From the NCBI RefSeq assembly GCF_016863015.1, contig NZ_BOOB01000054.1, positions 1 to 64,000 of the forward strand: a stretch of DNA of 64,000 nt, written 5' to 3'. Source of the stretch: Microbispora amethystogenes (GTDB lineage Bacteria > Actinomycetota > Actinomycetes > Streptosporangiales > Streptosporangiaceae). Made by a program: the position numbers and the translations under genes. Positions 1-9,384 of the stretch are shown here, piece after piece. A model generated the notes under the pieces. That model saw only the letters and a program-made list of their open reading frames with translations, did no database searches and was not told the DNA's origin. Within the stretch, counting starts at the first letter, position 1. Each line of letters opens with the position of its first letter.

Positions 1-1445
1 AGCCTGCCGTCCCCGAGCAGGGCCACGCAGCGGTCGGCCACCCGTTCCAGGAAGTAGCGGTCGTGGCTCACCACGACCAGCGTGCCGGCCCAGCCGTCGA
101 GCAGGTCCTCCAGCTCGGTGAGGGTCTCGATGTCGAGGTCGTTGGTCGGCTCGTCGAGCAGGAGCACGTTCGGCTCGTCCATGATCAGCCGAAGGAGCTG
201 GAGCCGCCGCCGCTCACCGCCGGACAGGTCGCCGACGACCTTCCACTGCGCCTCGCCCCGGAAGCCGAGACGTTCGAGCAGCTGGGACGCCGACCATTCC
301 TTCTTGCCGACCTGGACGTACTTGCGCACCTCCTCGACCGTCTCCAGCACCCGCCGCGACGGATCGAGATCGTGCAGCTCCTGCGACAGATGCGCGAGCC
401 GTACGGTCCGGCCCCGCACGACCCGGCCGGCGTCCTGCGTGACCGTGCCCGACAGCAGGCGCAGCACCGACGACTTGCCCGAGCCGTTGACCCCGATGAG
501 CCCGATCCGGTCACCCGGGCCGAACTGGTAGGTGCTGTGGTCGAGCACGAGCGGCCCGGCGCCGGGACCTCCCGCGTGGAGCGTCACGTCCTCCAGGTCG
601 AAGACCGTCTTGCCCAGCCGCGCCGAGGCGAAGCCGAGCAGCTCGACCGTCTCCCGCGGCGGCGGCTCGTTCGCGATCAGCGCCTCGGCGGCGTTGATCC
701 GGAACTTCGGCTTCGACGTACGCGCCGGCGGGCCGCGCCGCAGCCAGGCGATCTCCTTGCGCATGAGGTTCTGCCTGCGCTCCTCGGCCGCCTGGGCGAG
801 GCGGGCGCGCTCGGCCTTGGCCAGGACGTAGGCGGCGTAGCCGCCCTCGTACCGCTCGACCGTGCCGTCCACGACCTCCCAGGTCCGGGTGGCCACCGCG
901 TCGAGGAACCACCGGTCGTGCGTGACCACCAGCAGCGCCGACCTGCGCCGGGACAGGTGGCCGGCCAGCCAGGCGATGGCCTCGATGTCGAGGTGGTTCG
1001 TCGGCTCGTCGAGGACGATCAAGTCGTGCTCGCCGATCAGCAGCCTGGCCAGCGCCGTACGGCGGCGCTCACCGCCGGACAGGGCCCCGGCCGGGGACGC
1101 CAGGTCGACGTCACCGAGCAGCCGGGCGAGGATCTCCCTGATCGCCGCGTCGCCGGCCCACTCGTGCTCGGCCCGCCCGGCCAGGACGATGTCCTTCACC
1201 GGCATGTCCGGGTCGAACTCGTCGCGCTGGGAGAGCATGCCCACCCGCAGGTTGCGCGTGTGCGTCACGCGCCCGCTGTCGGGCCGCAGGGTGCCGGAGA
1301 TGATCGAGATGAGCGTGGTCTTGCCGCCGCCGTTGCGGCCCACGACGCCGATCCGGTCGCCCTGCTCGATGCCGAGAGAGACATCGGCCAGCAGGGGCTT
1401 GAGGCCGAAGGCGTGGGAGACCGACTCCAGATTGACCAGGTTCAT
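1..1445 (-). CDS. ABC-F family ATPase, C-terminus cut by window edge
   Basis: About 481 codons are visible from the ATG at 1445 (MNLVNLESVSHAFG); the stop lies outside the window. Two ABC ATPase domains are fused and there is no membrane domain. The Walker A motifs read GRNGGGKTT in the first half and GVNGSGKSS in the second. Each half has an LSGGERRR signature and a DEPTN Walker B (DEPTNHLD, DEPTNDLD). This is the soluble ABC-F layout. Members bind the ribosomal E site and act in translation control or antibiotic protection; which role applies here cannot be read from the sequence. It lies 58 nt downstream of ispE on the same strand, as in many actinobacteria. Confidence 0.9.
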   Translation of the reverse strand, partial: MNLVNLESVSHAFGLKPLLADVSLGIEQGDRIGVVGRNGGGKTTLISIISGTLRPDSGRVTHTRNLRVGMLSQRDEFDPDMPVKDIVLAGRAEHEWAGDAAIREILARLLGDVDLASPAGALSGGERRRTALARLLIGEHDLIVLDEPTNHLDIEAIAWLAGHLSRRRSALLVVTHDRWFLDAVATRTWEVVDGTVERYEGGYAAYVLAKAERARLAQAAEERRQNLMRKEIAWLRRGPPARTSKPKFRINAAEALIANEPPPRETVELLGFASARLGKTVFDLEDVTLHAGGPGAGPLVLDHSTYQFGPGDRIGLIGVNGSGKSSVLRLLSGTVTQDAGRVVRGRTVRLAHLSQELHDLDPSRRVLETVEEVRKYVQVGKKEWSASQLLERLGFRGEAQWKVVGDLSGGERRRLQLLRLIMDEPNVLLLDEPTNDLDIETLTELEDLLDGWAGTLVVVSHDRYFLERVADRCVALLGDGR

Positions 1446-1503
1446 CGTCCGCCAAGCCTATCCGCCCTCGGTCCCCTGAGCGTATTCGGCGAGCACGCGG
1501 GTC

Positions 1504-2430
1504 TCAGCCGACGACCTCGGCTCCGGGGACCGGGCCGGTGGCCGTGACGGCGGCCCGGCAACCCTCGGCGTTCTTGAGCCCGGCGGCGATCTCCGCGGCG
1601 TGCGTCTCCGACGCGGCGAGGAACGCGCAGGTCGGGCCCGACCCGGAGACGAGCGAGCCCAGGGCGCCCAGCTCGTCGCCGGCGTGCAGCGTGTGCGCGA
1701 GCGACGGCCGCAGGGACAGCGCCGCGGGCTGCAGGTCGTTGGTCAGTGCCCGCCCGAGGGCGACGGCGTCCCCCTCGCGCAGCGCGGCCAGCAGGGGTTC
1801 GCTCGCCACCGGACGGCCGGGGTCCGTCCCGGCCTCCTCGCGTAGGCGGTCGCACTCGCCGTACACGCGGGGAGTGGACAGGCCGCCGTCGGCGAGCGCG
1901 AAGACCCAGTGGAAGGAGCCCGACGTCTCCAGACGCGACAGCCGCTCACCCCGGCCGGTGCCCACGGCCGTGCCGCCGAACAGGGCGAACGGCACGTCGC
2001 TGCCGACGTCGGCGGCGATCTCCATGAGGTCCTCCGGCGGCAGGCCGAGGCCCCACAGCTCGTTGCAGGCCACCAGGGCGGCGGCCGCGTCGGCGCTGCC
2101 CCCCGCCATGCCGCCCGCGACCGGGATCGACTTGCGGATCAGCAGGTCGGCCCGGTAGGAGCGACCGGCCCGGCCGGCCAGCGCACGGGCCGCCCGTACG
2201 GCCAGGTTGTCGTCGTTCGCGGGCACCTCGCCCGCCGACTCCCCCTCGATCCGCACGGTCAGCGGCGGCGTGGCCGCCGACACGTCGCCGGGCTCGGCGG
2301 CCGTGACCTCGTCGAAGATCGAGACGGCGTGGAAGACGTTCACGAGGTCGTGGTAACCGTCCTCGCGCAACGGCCCGACCGCGAGTTGCAGGTTGACCTT
2401 CGCGGGCACGCGTACGGTGATCGCGCTCAT
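1504..2430 (-). CDS. ispE: 4-diphosphocytidyl-2-C-methyl-D-erythritol kinase
   Basis: A 308-residue GHMP kinase, close to the usual length. It phosphorylates the 2-hydroxyl of CDP-methylerythritol in the MEP isoprenoid pathway. The N-terminus VRVPAKVNLQLAVG, the ATP-binding glycine loop PVAGGMAGGSADAAAAL and the C-terminal LVSGSGPTCAFL are the three GHMP motifs. I chose the ATG at 2430 (MSAITVRVPAKVN) because family similarity begins there. An open frame extends upstream to 2556 but is low-complexity. Gene order rsmA-ispE-ABC-F is conserved in actinobacteria; here a kinase gene on the opposite strand sits between ispE and rsmA. Confidence 0.95.
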   Translation of the reverse strand: MSAITVRVPAKVNLQLAVGPLREDGYHDLVNVFHAVSIFDEVTAAEPGDVSAATPPLTVRIEGESAGEVPANDDNLAVRAARALAGRAGRSYRADLLIRKSIPVAGGMAGGSADAAAALVACNELWGLGLPPEDLMEIAADVGSDVPFALFGGTAVGTGRGERLSRLETSGSFHWVFALADGGLSTPRVYGECDRLREEAGTDPGRPVASEPLLAALREGDAVALGRALTNDLQPAALSLRPSLAHTLHAGDELGALGSLVSGSGPTCAFLAASETHAAEIAAGLKNAEGCRAAVTATGPVPGAEVVG

Positions 2431-2731
2431 CGGGCCGCCGCCCGCGGGACGTCCTGGCGGCCGGCCCTGCGGGCGGCCTGCGGGTTCGCTCCAGACATGG
2501 GACCCGAGCCTAACGTGGTCCCGTTCCGCGCCCGGCCAAGAGAAGCCCATAAACAAGGGCGAAAGCCGTACACGTCCCGGTACGGTGACCTCAGATCCGC
2601 CCCCGTGCCGGCTTCCGTGACGTCTCCGTCATGACCGCCTCCGGCACCGCCCCCTGGGAGCCCTGATCGATTCCGACGCCACCACCCCCCTCGCCCCGAG
2701 CGACCCGGAGACGATCGGCGACTACCGGCTG

Positions 2732-5700
2732 GTGGGCCGGATCGGCTCGGGCGGCATGGGCACGGTCTACATGGGCGTCTCCCCGGAGGGGCGGCACGTC
2801 GCGGTCAAGGTGATCCGGGCCGGGCGCTCGGGCGACTCCGGCTTCACGGCGCGGTTCGCCTCGGAGGTCGAGCACGCCCGCGCCGTCGCGTCGTTCTGCA
2901 CCGCCCAGGTGCTCGGTCACGGCGAGACGCCGGACGGACGGCCGTACATGGTCACCGAATACATTCCCGGCACACCGCTCGACCGGCACATCGCGACGGA
3001 CGGACCGCTGGAGCCGGGCACCCTGCACGGCGTCGCGTTCGGCGTGGCGGCGGCACTGACCGCGATCCACGCCGCCGGGCTGGTCCACCGTGACCTCAAG
3101 CCGTCGAACGTGATCCTGTCGATGTCCGGCCCCCGCGTGATCGACTTCGGGATCTCGCGGGCCGTGGACGCCACCCACGGCCACACGGGGACCGACGAAC
3201 TGGTCGGCACCCCCGGCTGGTGGGCGCCCGAACAGCTCCGGGGTCTCCCGGTCACCCCCGCCGCCGACGTCTTCACTTGGGGCTGCCTCGTGGCGTACGC
3301 CGCCACCGGGCGCCACCCCTTTGGGGAGGGCGACCCGATGGTCCTCGCCCACCGTCTGCTGGAGAGCGCACCCGATCTCGGTACGCTGCCCGCGCCGCTG
3401 GACCGCCTGGTCCGCCGGGCGCTCGACCGGGAGCCGCGCAACCGGCCCACGTCGCAGGAACTGCTGCTCGACCTCGTCGGCAGCCGGCCCGACCCGACCA
3501 CCCAGGTGATCGAGGGCCCGTGGGACCCGCCCGTGCTTCCGTCCGGGCCGCGTCCGCCCGTGCCGCGCCCCCGGCGGCGGACCGGGAGGCTCCTCGCGCT
3601 GGTCGCCTCCGCCGTGGCTCTCGCCATCGTCGCGGGCCTCGTGGTCGGGCTGCTGACCTCCCGCTCCGGCGGCCCTCCGCCCGTCGGCCGGGCGAGCGAC
3701 GTGGGCCGCCGCATCGAGATCGGTGACGTCCAGGTCGTCGTCCCGCCCCCCGCCTGCCACCCTCCGACCGGCGCCGCCCCGGCCGGCTCCGGCGCGGCAG
3801 ACGGTGGCGCGGCAGACGGTGGCGCGGCGCGAGCCGCGGTGCTCAGCGCGAGCGCAGCAGACGGCGCCGAGGTCGAGGGTCGCGTGGTCGGCGCCGGCGA
3901 GGGTGACGGTCGCGTGGTCGGGCTGGGTGCCGCCGAGGATGGCGAAGCCGGCGACGGCCTGGTGTGCCGGATCGACTGGATCATGCTCAACATGGGCGGC
4001 GCCGACGCTGAGCCGGCCGGCCCGCCCGACCTTCTCGACGACCGGAGCGTGCCGCACCACCCCCGTGCCTCCCGCTCCGCGCCCGCCACGCTCGCGCCGG
4101 GGGCGATGGTCACGCTCAGCGCCGAGTACGCGCTGCCCTCCGGCCGTACGGCCGCCCGCCTCGACGGCTCGTTCGTCGCCCACGCGCCGGTCGTCCACGT
4201 GCGTCTCCCCCCGCCCGGGGACGCCTACGGGAAGGCGCCCGGGGAGGGGCCCCGGCGGGCCGCGCCGGAACCGGCCCCCGTGAGCCCTGCCGCTGGGACT
4301 GCTGCCTCTGTGAGTCCTGCCCAGGCGAGCCCGGCCCCCCGAAGCCCCGGCCGTGAAAGTCCCGGCCCCGTGAACCCTGCCTCCGTGAGTCCTGCCCCCG
4401 TGGGCCCTGTCTCCGGAGGGACGCCGGACGCCGCCCGGGAGGCGACCGGCGCGACGGCGGCGACGCCCGGAGCCGGAGCCGAGGGCGGCGACTGCGCACG
4501 GGCCGGCCCGGCCGACTTCGACGGAGACGGCTTCGACGACGCGGTGGTCACCGACCCGCTGGCCCCGAGCCCGGACAGCACGGCGGTGGGGTCGGGCCGT
4601 CTGTACCTCCTGCGCGGCGGGCCTCCATCGAGGTCGGCGCCCGTGGTCACCGCGTTCGACGCGGCGGCGCCCGGCTGGACGGCTCGCGCCGCGCACATCG
4701 ACGGCGACCGGTGCCTGGATCTCGTGGTCTCGACCCCTTACGCGTACGGGGGCGCGGGTCAGGTGCAGGCGCACGGCGCGGGGGTGGCGTACGTCTACTG
4801 GGGCGGGCGCGACTTCGGCACGCCCGGCGCGCCCCGGACCGAGCTACGCGCCCCCGAGGCCAGGACCGACGCCCACTTCGGCTGGTCCCTCGCCGTGAGC
4901 GACCCGTCGCCCGATGTCGGCACCGGCGCCACCGGGAGCGGTGCGGGCGCGCAGGGGGTGGTCGTGGCCGGCGCGCCGCACGAGGACGCCGACGGCAAGG
5001 TCGACTCCGGAGCCGTCTACGTCTATCGGTTCACCGGCCGCGACCCCGGCACGCCTCAGCGCATCACCCAGGACTCGCCCGGCGTCCCGGGAGGGTCCCA
5101 GCCGGGCGACATGTTCGGCTGGTCGCTCGCCCTCGGGCGGCTCGGCGGCGCGGCCGGGCCGCTCGACCTCGCCGTGGGCGCGCCGTTCGAGGACCAGGAG
5201 GAGAACGGCCAGGCGGACACCGGAGCCGTCACGGTGATCTACGACGTGGCGACCCGGCCGTGGGCCTACCAGGGCGCCGGGTGGAGCATCTCCGGCCTCA
5301 CCGGCGACCTGCCGTCCCATCCCGGCGACCGCCTCGGCTACTCCCTCGCGTACGGCGCGGGTCACCTGGCGGCAGGCGCCCCCGGAGCCGATCCGTACGA
5401 CACCCGTGACGCGGGGGCCGTCCTGCTCTTCCAGGCGGCCGGTCCGGGGCCGCGGTTCGTCCGGCTGCTGGGCGCGCAGGCCGAGGCGGGCGAACGCGGC
5501 CGGTTCGGCTTCTCCCTCGCGATGGCCGGGTCGTCCCTGCTCGCCGGGGCTCCCGGACAGGCGCTGCCGGGCGTGCCCGAGGCGGGGGCGGTCCACGTGA
5601 TCCCGCTCACCGGTCCGCCCGGCCGCGTCGTGCTCCGGGAGGACAGACCCGCGCCGTACGACCATCTGGGGTGGAGCGTCGGCGGCACGGCGGACGGCCG

Positions 5701-5875
5701 GGTGCTGGCCGGGGCTCCGGACGCCGGGGTGACGGGCGCGGCGATTTATACGAGGATCCCCCGCGCCGGGGCGTCTTCCGGCTCCGGACCTTCTCCCAGG
5801 CCCGGCGAGCGGACGGTGCTTCCCGGGCCGGACGGCGCGGACACCCTCGACTTCGGCGCCGCCGTCGCGGGCTGA
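2732..5875 (+). CDS. Membrane Ser/Thr protein kinase with extracellular FG-GAP (integrin-like) repeat domain
   Basis: About 1047 residues from the GTG at 2732. The N-terminus is a Hanks-type kinase: glycine loop GSGGMGTVY, Lys26, HRDLKPSN near 119 and DFG near 138. A proline-rich juxtamembrane stretch leads to one TM helix at about 286-309. The outer part has a Pro/Ser-rich linker (about residues 500-580) and then at least six FG-GAP-type repeats, seen as ADFDGDGFDD and recurring GWSLA...AGAP...GAVYVY blocks that should form a beta-propeller. The GTG start omits the usual IGDYRL strand. In-frame coding extends back to about 2663 but offers only CTG or ATC starts, while an ATG at 2631 runs into TGA after 11 codons. 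The true start is therefore uncertain. The gene stands alone and converges on rsmA. Confidence 0.9.
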   Translation: MGRIGSGGMGTVYMGVSPEGRHVAVKVIRAGRSGDSGFTARFASEVEHARAVASFCTAQVLGHGETPDGRPYMVTEYIPGTPLDRHIATDGPLEPGTLHGVAFGVAAALTAIHAAGLVHRDLKPSNVILSMSGPRVIDFGISRAVDATHGHTGTDELVGTPGWWAPEQLRGLPVTPAADVFTWGCLVAYAATGRHPFGEGDPMVLAHRLLESAPDLGTLPAPLDRLVRRALDREPRNRPTSQELLLDLVGSRPDPTTQVIEGPWDPPVLPSGPRPPVPRPRRRTGRLLALVASAVALAIVAGLVVGLLTSRSGGPPPVGRASDVGRRIEIGDVQVVVPPPACHPPTGAAPAGSGAADGGAADGGAARAAVLSASAADGAEVEGRVVGAGEGDGRVVGLGAAEDGEAGDGLVCRIDWIMLNMGGADAEPAGPPDLLDDRSVPHHPRASRSAPATLAPGAMVTLSAEYALPSGRTAARLDGSFVAHAPVVHVRLPPPGDAYGKAPGEGPRRAAPEPAPVSPAAGTAASVSPAQASPAPRSPGRESPGPVNPASVSPAPVGPVSGGTPDAAREATGATAATPGAGAEGGDCARAGPADFDGDGFDDAVVTDPLAPSPDSTAVGSGRLYLLRGGPPSRSAPVVTAFDAAAPGWTARAAHIDGDRCLDLVVSTPYAYGGAGQVQAHGAGVAYVYWGGRDFGTPGAPRTELRAPEARTDAHFGWSLAVSDPSPDVGTGATGSGAGAQGVVVAGAPHEDADGKVDSGAVYVYRFTGRDPGTPQRITQDSPGVPGGSQPGDMFGWSLALGRLGGAAGPLDLAVGAPFEDQEENGQADTGAVTVIYDVATRPWAYQGAGWSISGLTGDLPSHPGDRLGYSLAYGAGHLAAGAPGADPYDTRDAGAVLLFQAAGPGPRFVRLLGAQAEAGERGRFGFSLAMAGSSLLAGAPGQALPGVPEAGAVHVIPLTGPPGRVVLREDRPAPYDHLGWSVGGTADGRVLAGAPDAGVTGAAIYTRIPRAGASSGSGPSPRPGERTVLPGPDGADTLDFGAAVAG

Positions 5876-5910
5876 ACGCCGCGGGCGGCGCGAGGGTGGC
5901 GGTCAGGGGG

Positions 5911-6783
5911 TCAGGGAGTGGTCGCGGGGCGGGGGGTTCTGGCGGGGCGCTGCTCGGCGATGCGGGCGAAGTCCTCGATCCGCAGTTGCTCGCCCCGAGC
6001 CGAGGGGTCGACTCCAGCCCCGACCAGCGCCTCCTCGGCCGCGGCGGGCGTACCGGCCCAGGAGGCGAGCGCGGCGCGCAGCGTCTTGCGGCGCTGGGCG
6101 AAAGCCGCGTCGACGGCCGCGAAGACCTCCTCGCGGGTCGCCGTCGTCGACGGCGGCTCGCGCCGTACGAGGGAGACCAGGCCCGAGTCGACGTTCGGCG
6201 CGGGCCAGAAGACGTTGCGCCCGACCGGCCCGGCCCGGCGCACGTCGGCGTACCAGGCGGCCTTGACCGAGGGCACGCCGTAGACCCGCGAGCCCGGCGC
6301 GGCGGCCAGGCGGTCGGCGACCTCCGCCTGCACCATCACCAGCCCGCGCCGCAGCGACGGCAGCACCCGCAGCAGGTGCAGCACGACCGGCACCGACACG
6401 TTGTACGGCAGATTGGCCACGAGCACGGTCGGCTCGGCCGGGAGGTCGCCGGGGCCGACCTTGAGCGCGTCGGCGTGCACCACGGTCAGCCGGCCCGCCA
6501 CCTCGGGAGCCCGCTGTTCGACCGTCAGCGGCAACTGACCGGCCAGCACCGGGTCGATCTCCACGGCGACGACCTCGGCGACCTGCGGCAGCAGCGCGAG
6601 GGTGAGCGAGCCGAGCCCGGGGCCGATCTCGATCGCCACGTCCTGCGGGGTGACCTCGGCGAGCCGGACGATCCGGCGGACCGTGCCGCCGTCGATCACG
6701 AAGTTCTGCCCCAGCTTCTTCGTCGGGCGGAGGTTCAGCTTCTCCGCCAGCACACGCACTTCGACCGGCCCGAGCAGACTCAT
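5911..6783 (-). CDS. rsmA: 16S rRNA (adenine1518/1519-N6)-dimethyltransferase
   Basis: RsmA/KsgA dimethylates two adjacent adenines in the 3'-terminal helix of 16S rRNA. The frame shows the family start [13 protein letters not shown], the SAM loop [10 protein letters not shown], the acidic motif VEIDPV, and the catalytic NLPYN ([14 protein letters not shown]). At 290 residues from the ATG at 6783 it has normal length. The start is debatable. GGAGG lies only one base before this ATG, another ATG is at 6801, and a GTG at 6864 would give a GTGA overlap with the tatD stop, suggesting translational coupling. I kept the start nearest the conserved region. Confidence 0.94.
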   Translation of the reverse strand: MSLLGPVEVRVLAEKLNLRPTKKLGQNFVIDGGTVRRIVRLAEVTPQDVAIEIGPGLGSLTLALLPQVAEVVAVEIDPVLAGQLPLTVEQRAPEVAGRLTVVHADALKVGPGDLPAEPTVLVANLPYNVSVPVVLHLLRVLPSLRRGLVMVQAEVADRLAAAPGSRVYGVPSVKAAWYADVRRAGPVGRNVFWPAPNVDSGLVSLVRREPPSTTATREEVFAAVDAAFAQRRKTLRAALASWAGTPAAAEEALVGAGVDPSARGEQLRIEDFARIAEQRPARTPRPATTP

Positions 6784-6860
6784 GCCTCCAGTGTCGGGCA
6801 TCCCCGCGCCGGTCCGGACCACGGCCAGGCGCAGCCTGCCTGAGCCACCGCGCGGGCGCC

Positions 6861-7718
6861 TCACCAGGCGCCGAACGCGGCCTCGCCGTTGACGGAGATC
6901 CGGGCCGCGAGATCGGCGACGTCCATGCCCTTGACCTCGGCGAGGCAGCGGAGCGTGAGCGGGACCAGGTAGGGCGCGTTCGGCTTGCCCCGGTGCGGCG
7001 TCGGCGGCAGGTAGGGCGCGTCGGTCTCGACCAGCACGAGCTCGGGCGGGGCCACCGCCGCCGCCTCACGGAGATATCCGGCGTTCTTGTACGTCACCGG
7101 GCCGGAGAACGACATGTAGTAGCCCGCGTCCACGCACCGCTTGGCCATCTCGGCGTCGCCGGAGAAGCTGTGGAAGACGACCACGTCCGGGGCGCCCTGG
7201 TCGGCGAGCACGGCGAGCACGTCGTCGTGCGCGTCCCGGTCGTGGATCACCAGGGCCTTCCCGGTCCGCTTCGCGATCTCGATGTGCGCGCGGAAGCTCG
7301 CGTGCTGGTCCTCCTTGGAGGCCCAGTCGCGGTAGTAGTCGAGCCCGGTCTCCCCGACCGCCCGCACGTCCGGCTGCCGCGCGAGGTCCTCGATCTCGGC
7401 GAGGACCTCGGGCGTGGACGCGTGGGCCTCGTTGGGGTGGATGGCCACCGCGGCGTACACGTCGCGGTGCCCGGCGGCCACGGCGGCGTTCCAGCGGGAG
7501 GACGGCAGGTCGTACCCGACGGTCACCAGGCGGGTCACGCCGACCGCCCTCGCCTCGGCCACGATCGACTCGACGCTCGCCCCGGCCGCCTGGGCGGCCA
7601 GCGCGACCGGGTCGCCGGACGACGCCTGCCGGTTGCCGACCATGATGTCGAGGTGGCAGTGGCTGTCGAACACCTCCGCGGGCAGCGCCTCGGGCGGCGC
7701 CGGACGCTCTCGCGACAT
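6861..7718 (-). CDS. tatD: TatD-family metal-dependent hydrolase/DNase
   Basis: 285 residues. TatD proteins are metal-dependent TIM-barrel 3'-5' exonucleases of the cytoplasm. Visible motifs are DSHCHLD near the N-terminus, [10 protein letters not shown] with the bridging glutamate, a mid-barrel [10 protein letters not shown] and VFHSFSGD, and [12 protein letters not shown] near the end. All expected metal ligands are present. The start lies 2 nt after the metG stop, so the genes are co-transcribed. In many actinobacteria an rpfB resuscitation-factor gene separates tatD from rsmA; it is absent here. Confidence 0.94.
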   Translation of the reverse strand: MSRERPAPPEALPAEVFDSHCHLDIMVGNRQASSGDPVALAAQAAGASVESIVAEARAVGVTRLVTVGYDLPSSRWNAAVAAGHRDVYAAVAIHPNEAHASTPEVLAEIEDLARQPDVRAVGETGLDYYRDWASKEDQHASFRAHIEIAKRTGKALVIHDRDAHDDVLAVLADQGAPDVVVFHSFSGDAEMAKRCVDAGYYMSFSGPVTYKNAGYLREAAAVAPPELVLVETDAPYLPPTPHRGKPNAPYLVPLTLRCLAEVKGMDVADLAARISVNGEAAFGAW

Positions 7719-7720
7719 GG

Positions 7721-9307
7721 TCAGGCGTTCTCCAGCCTCGGGAAGAGGATCTCTCCCTTGACGACCTGCGCCCCGGCGGGAAGCCGGCCCCAGGTGGCGA
7801 CGTCGGCGATCCGCTGGTCCGCGAGCGCGCCGAGGTGCGGTTCCGCCCCGAGGGACGCCCAGAGCTTCTCAGCGGTGCCCGGCATCACCGGGTGCAGCAG
7901 CACCGCGATGGCGCGCAGCGACTCGGCCGCCGTGTAGAGGATCGTCGCGAGGCGCGCCTGCCCCTCGGGCGAGTCGTCCTTGGCGACCTTCCAGGGCGCC
8001 TGGTCGCTGAGGTAGCCGTTGACCTGCTTCACGAAATCGAAGATCGCGCCGATGCCGGCGGAGAAGTCCAGGTTGTCACCGATCAGGGTGTCCGCCTGGG
8101 CCGCCGCGGCGGCCAGGCCGTCCGCGATCGCCCGCTCGGCGGGACCGGCATCCGTCGCCTCGGGAAGCCTGCCGTCGAAGTACTTGCCGACCATCGCGGC
8201 CACCCGGGACGCCAGGTTGCCGAAGTCGTTGGCGAGTTCGGAGGTGTAGCGGGCGGAGAAGTCCTCCCACGAGAACGAGCCGTCCTGGCCGAAGGGGATC
8301 GCCCGCAGGAAGTAGTAGCGGTAGGCGTCCACGCCGAAGTGCTCGGTCAGCTCGCGCGGCGAGATGCCGGTCAGGTTCGACTTGCTCATCTTCTCGCCGC
8401 CGACCATCAGCCAGCCGTTGGCGAAGACCCCGCGCGGCAGCGGCAGGCCGTTCGCCATCAGCATGGCGGGCCAGATCACCGCGTGGAAGCGGAGGATGTC
8501 CTTGCCGACCAGGTGGATGTTCGCCGGCCAGGTGGCGTCGAACTTCTCCTGGTCCGAGCCGTATCCGACGGCCGTGGCGTAGTTGAGCAGGGCGTCGACC
8601 CACACGTAGATGACGTGCTTGGTGTCCCAGGGGATCGGGACGCCCCAGTCGAAGGTCGACCGCGAGATCGACAGGTCCTGCAGGCCCTGCTTCACGAACG
8701 ACACGACCTCGTTGCGCGCCGAGGCGGGCCGGATGAAGTCGGGGTTGCTCTCGTAGAACTCCAGCAGCCGCTCGCCGTACGCGGAGGTCCGGAAGAAGTA
8801 GTTCTCCTCCTTCAGCCACTCCACCGGGCGCTTGTGGATCGGGCACAGGTCGCCCTCCAGCAGGTCGCCGGGCGACTTGTACTCCTCGCAGGCGACGCAG
8901 TAGGGCCCTTCGTAGCCGCCCTTGTAGATCTCGCCCTTCTCGTACAGGTCCTGCACGAACTCCTGCACGCGGTCGGTGTGGCGCGGCTCGGTCGTACGGA
9001 TGAAGTCGTCGTTGGCGATCTGGAGGTGCTCCCAGAGCGGCTTCCAGGCGTCCTCGACGAGCTTGTCGCACCACTCCTGGGGCGTGACGCCGTTCGCCTC
9101 GGCCGTGCGCATGACCTTCTGACCGTGCTCGTCCGTGCCGGTGAGGTACCACACCTTCTCGCCGCGCTGGCGGTGCCAGCGGGTGAGCACGTCGCCCGCG
9201 ACGGTCGTGTAGGCGTGGCCCAGGTGCGGGGCGTCGTTGACGTAGTAGATCGGCGTCGTCACGTAGTACGCCGACTCCCCGGATGCTGTCGTTCCTGTAG
9301 CCGCCAT
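7721..9307 (-). CDS. metG: Methionyl-tRNA synthetase
   Basis: A 528-residue class I synthetase that charges initiator and elongator tRNA-Met. The N-terminus has TTPIYYVNDAPHLGHAY, which carries the HLGH version of the HIGH motif, followed by TGTDEHGQK. A single zinc-knuckle-like insert (CVAC...CPIH) lies near residues 140-165. The KMSKS loop is intact (GGEKMSKSNLTG). The C-terminus ends in an anticodon-binding helical domain without the tRNA-binding extension, matching short actinobacterial enzymes. It leads the metG-tatD-rsmA group. Confidence 0.97.
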   Translation of the reverse strand: MAATGTTASGESAYYVTTPIYYVNDAPHLGHAYTTVAGDVLTRWHRQRGEKVWYLTGTDEHGQKVMRTAEANGVTPQEWCDKLVEDAWKPLWEHLQIANDDFIRTTEPRHTDRVQEFVQDLYEKGEIYKGGYEGPYCVACEEYKSPGDLLEGDLCPIHKRPVEWLKEENYFFRTSAYGERLLEFYESNPDFIRPASARNEVVSFVKQGLQDLSISRSTFDWGVPIPWDTKHVIYVWVDALLNYATAVGYGSDQEKFDATWPANIHLVGKDILRFHAVIWPAMLMANGLPLPRGVFANGWLMVGGEKMSKSNLTGISPRELTEHFGVDAYRYYFLRAIPFGQDGSFSWEDFSARYTSELANDFGNLASRVAAMVGKYFDGRLPEATDAGPAERAIADGLAAAAAQADTLIGDNLDFSAGIGAIFDFVKQVNGYLSDQAPWKVAKDDSPEGQARLATILYTAAESLRAIAVLLHPVMPGTAEKLWASLGAEPHLGALADQRIADVATWGRLPAGAQVVKGEILFPRLENA

Positions 9308-9333
9308 GTGCGAATCCTATCGGTCCGCGACCG

Positions 9334-9361
9334 GTGCCTCCCCTTGATAAAGGGGCGGCAC
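9334..9361 (-). terminator. Hairpin between the GT2 gene and metG
   Basis: GTGCC and GGCAC flank an inner stem of CCCCTT and AAGGGG with a GATA loop. That gives 11 base pairs with one mismatch. There is no U-tract. It sits 23 nt beyond the stop of the upstream glycosyltransferase and could terminate that transcript or lie in the metG leader. Confidence 0.45.
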
Positions 9362-9384
9362 ACGGGGGCCCGGGGAACTCCGGA

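Noticed and set aside
2591-4774. Long antisense frame opposite the kinase gene
   Set aside because: Arg/Gly/His-rich shadow of a strongly coding frame; no domain or start context.
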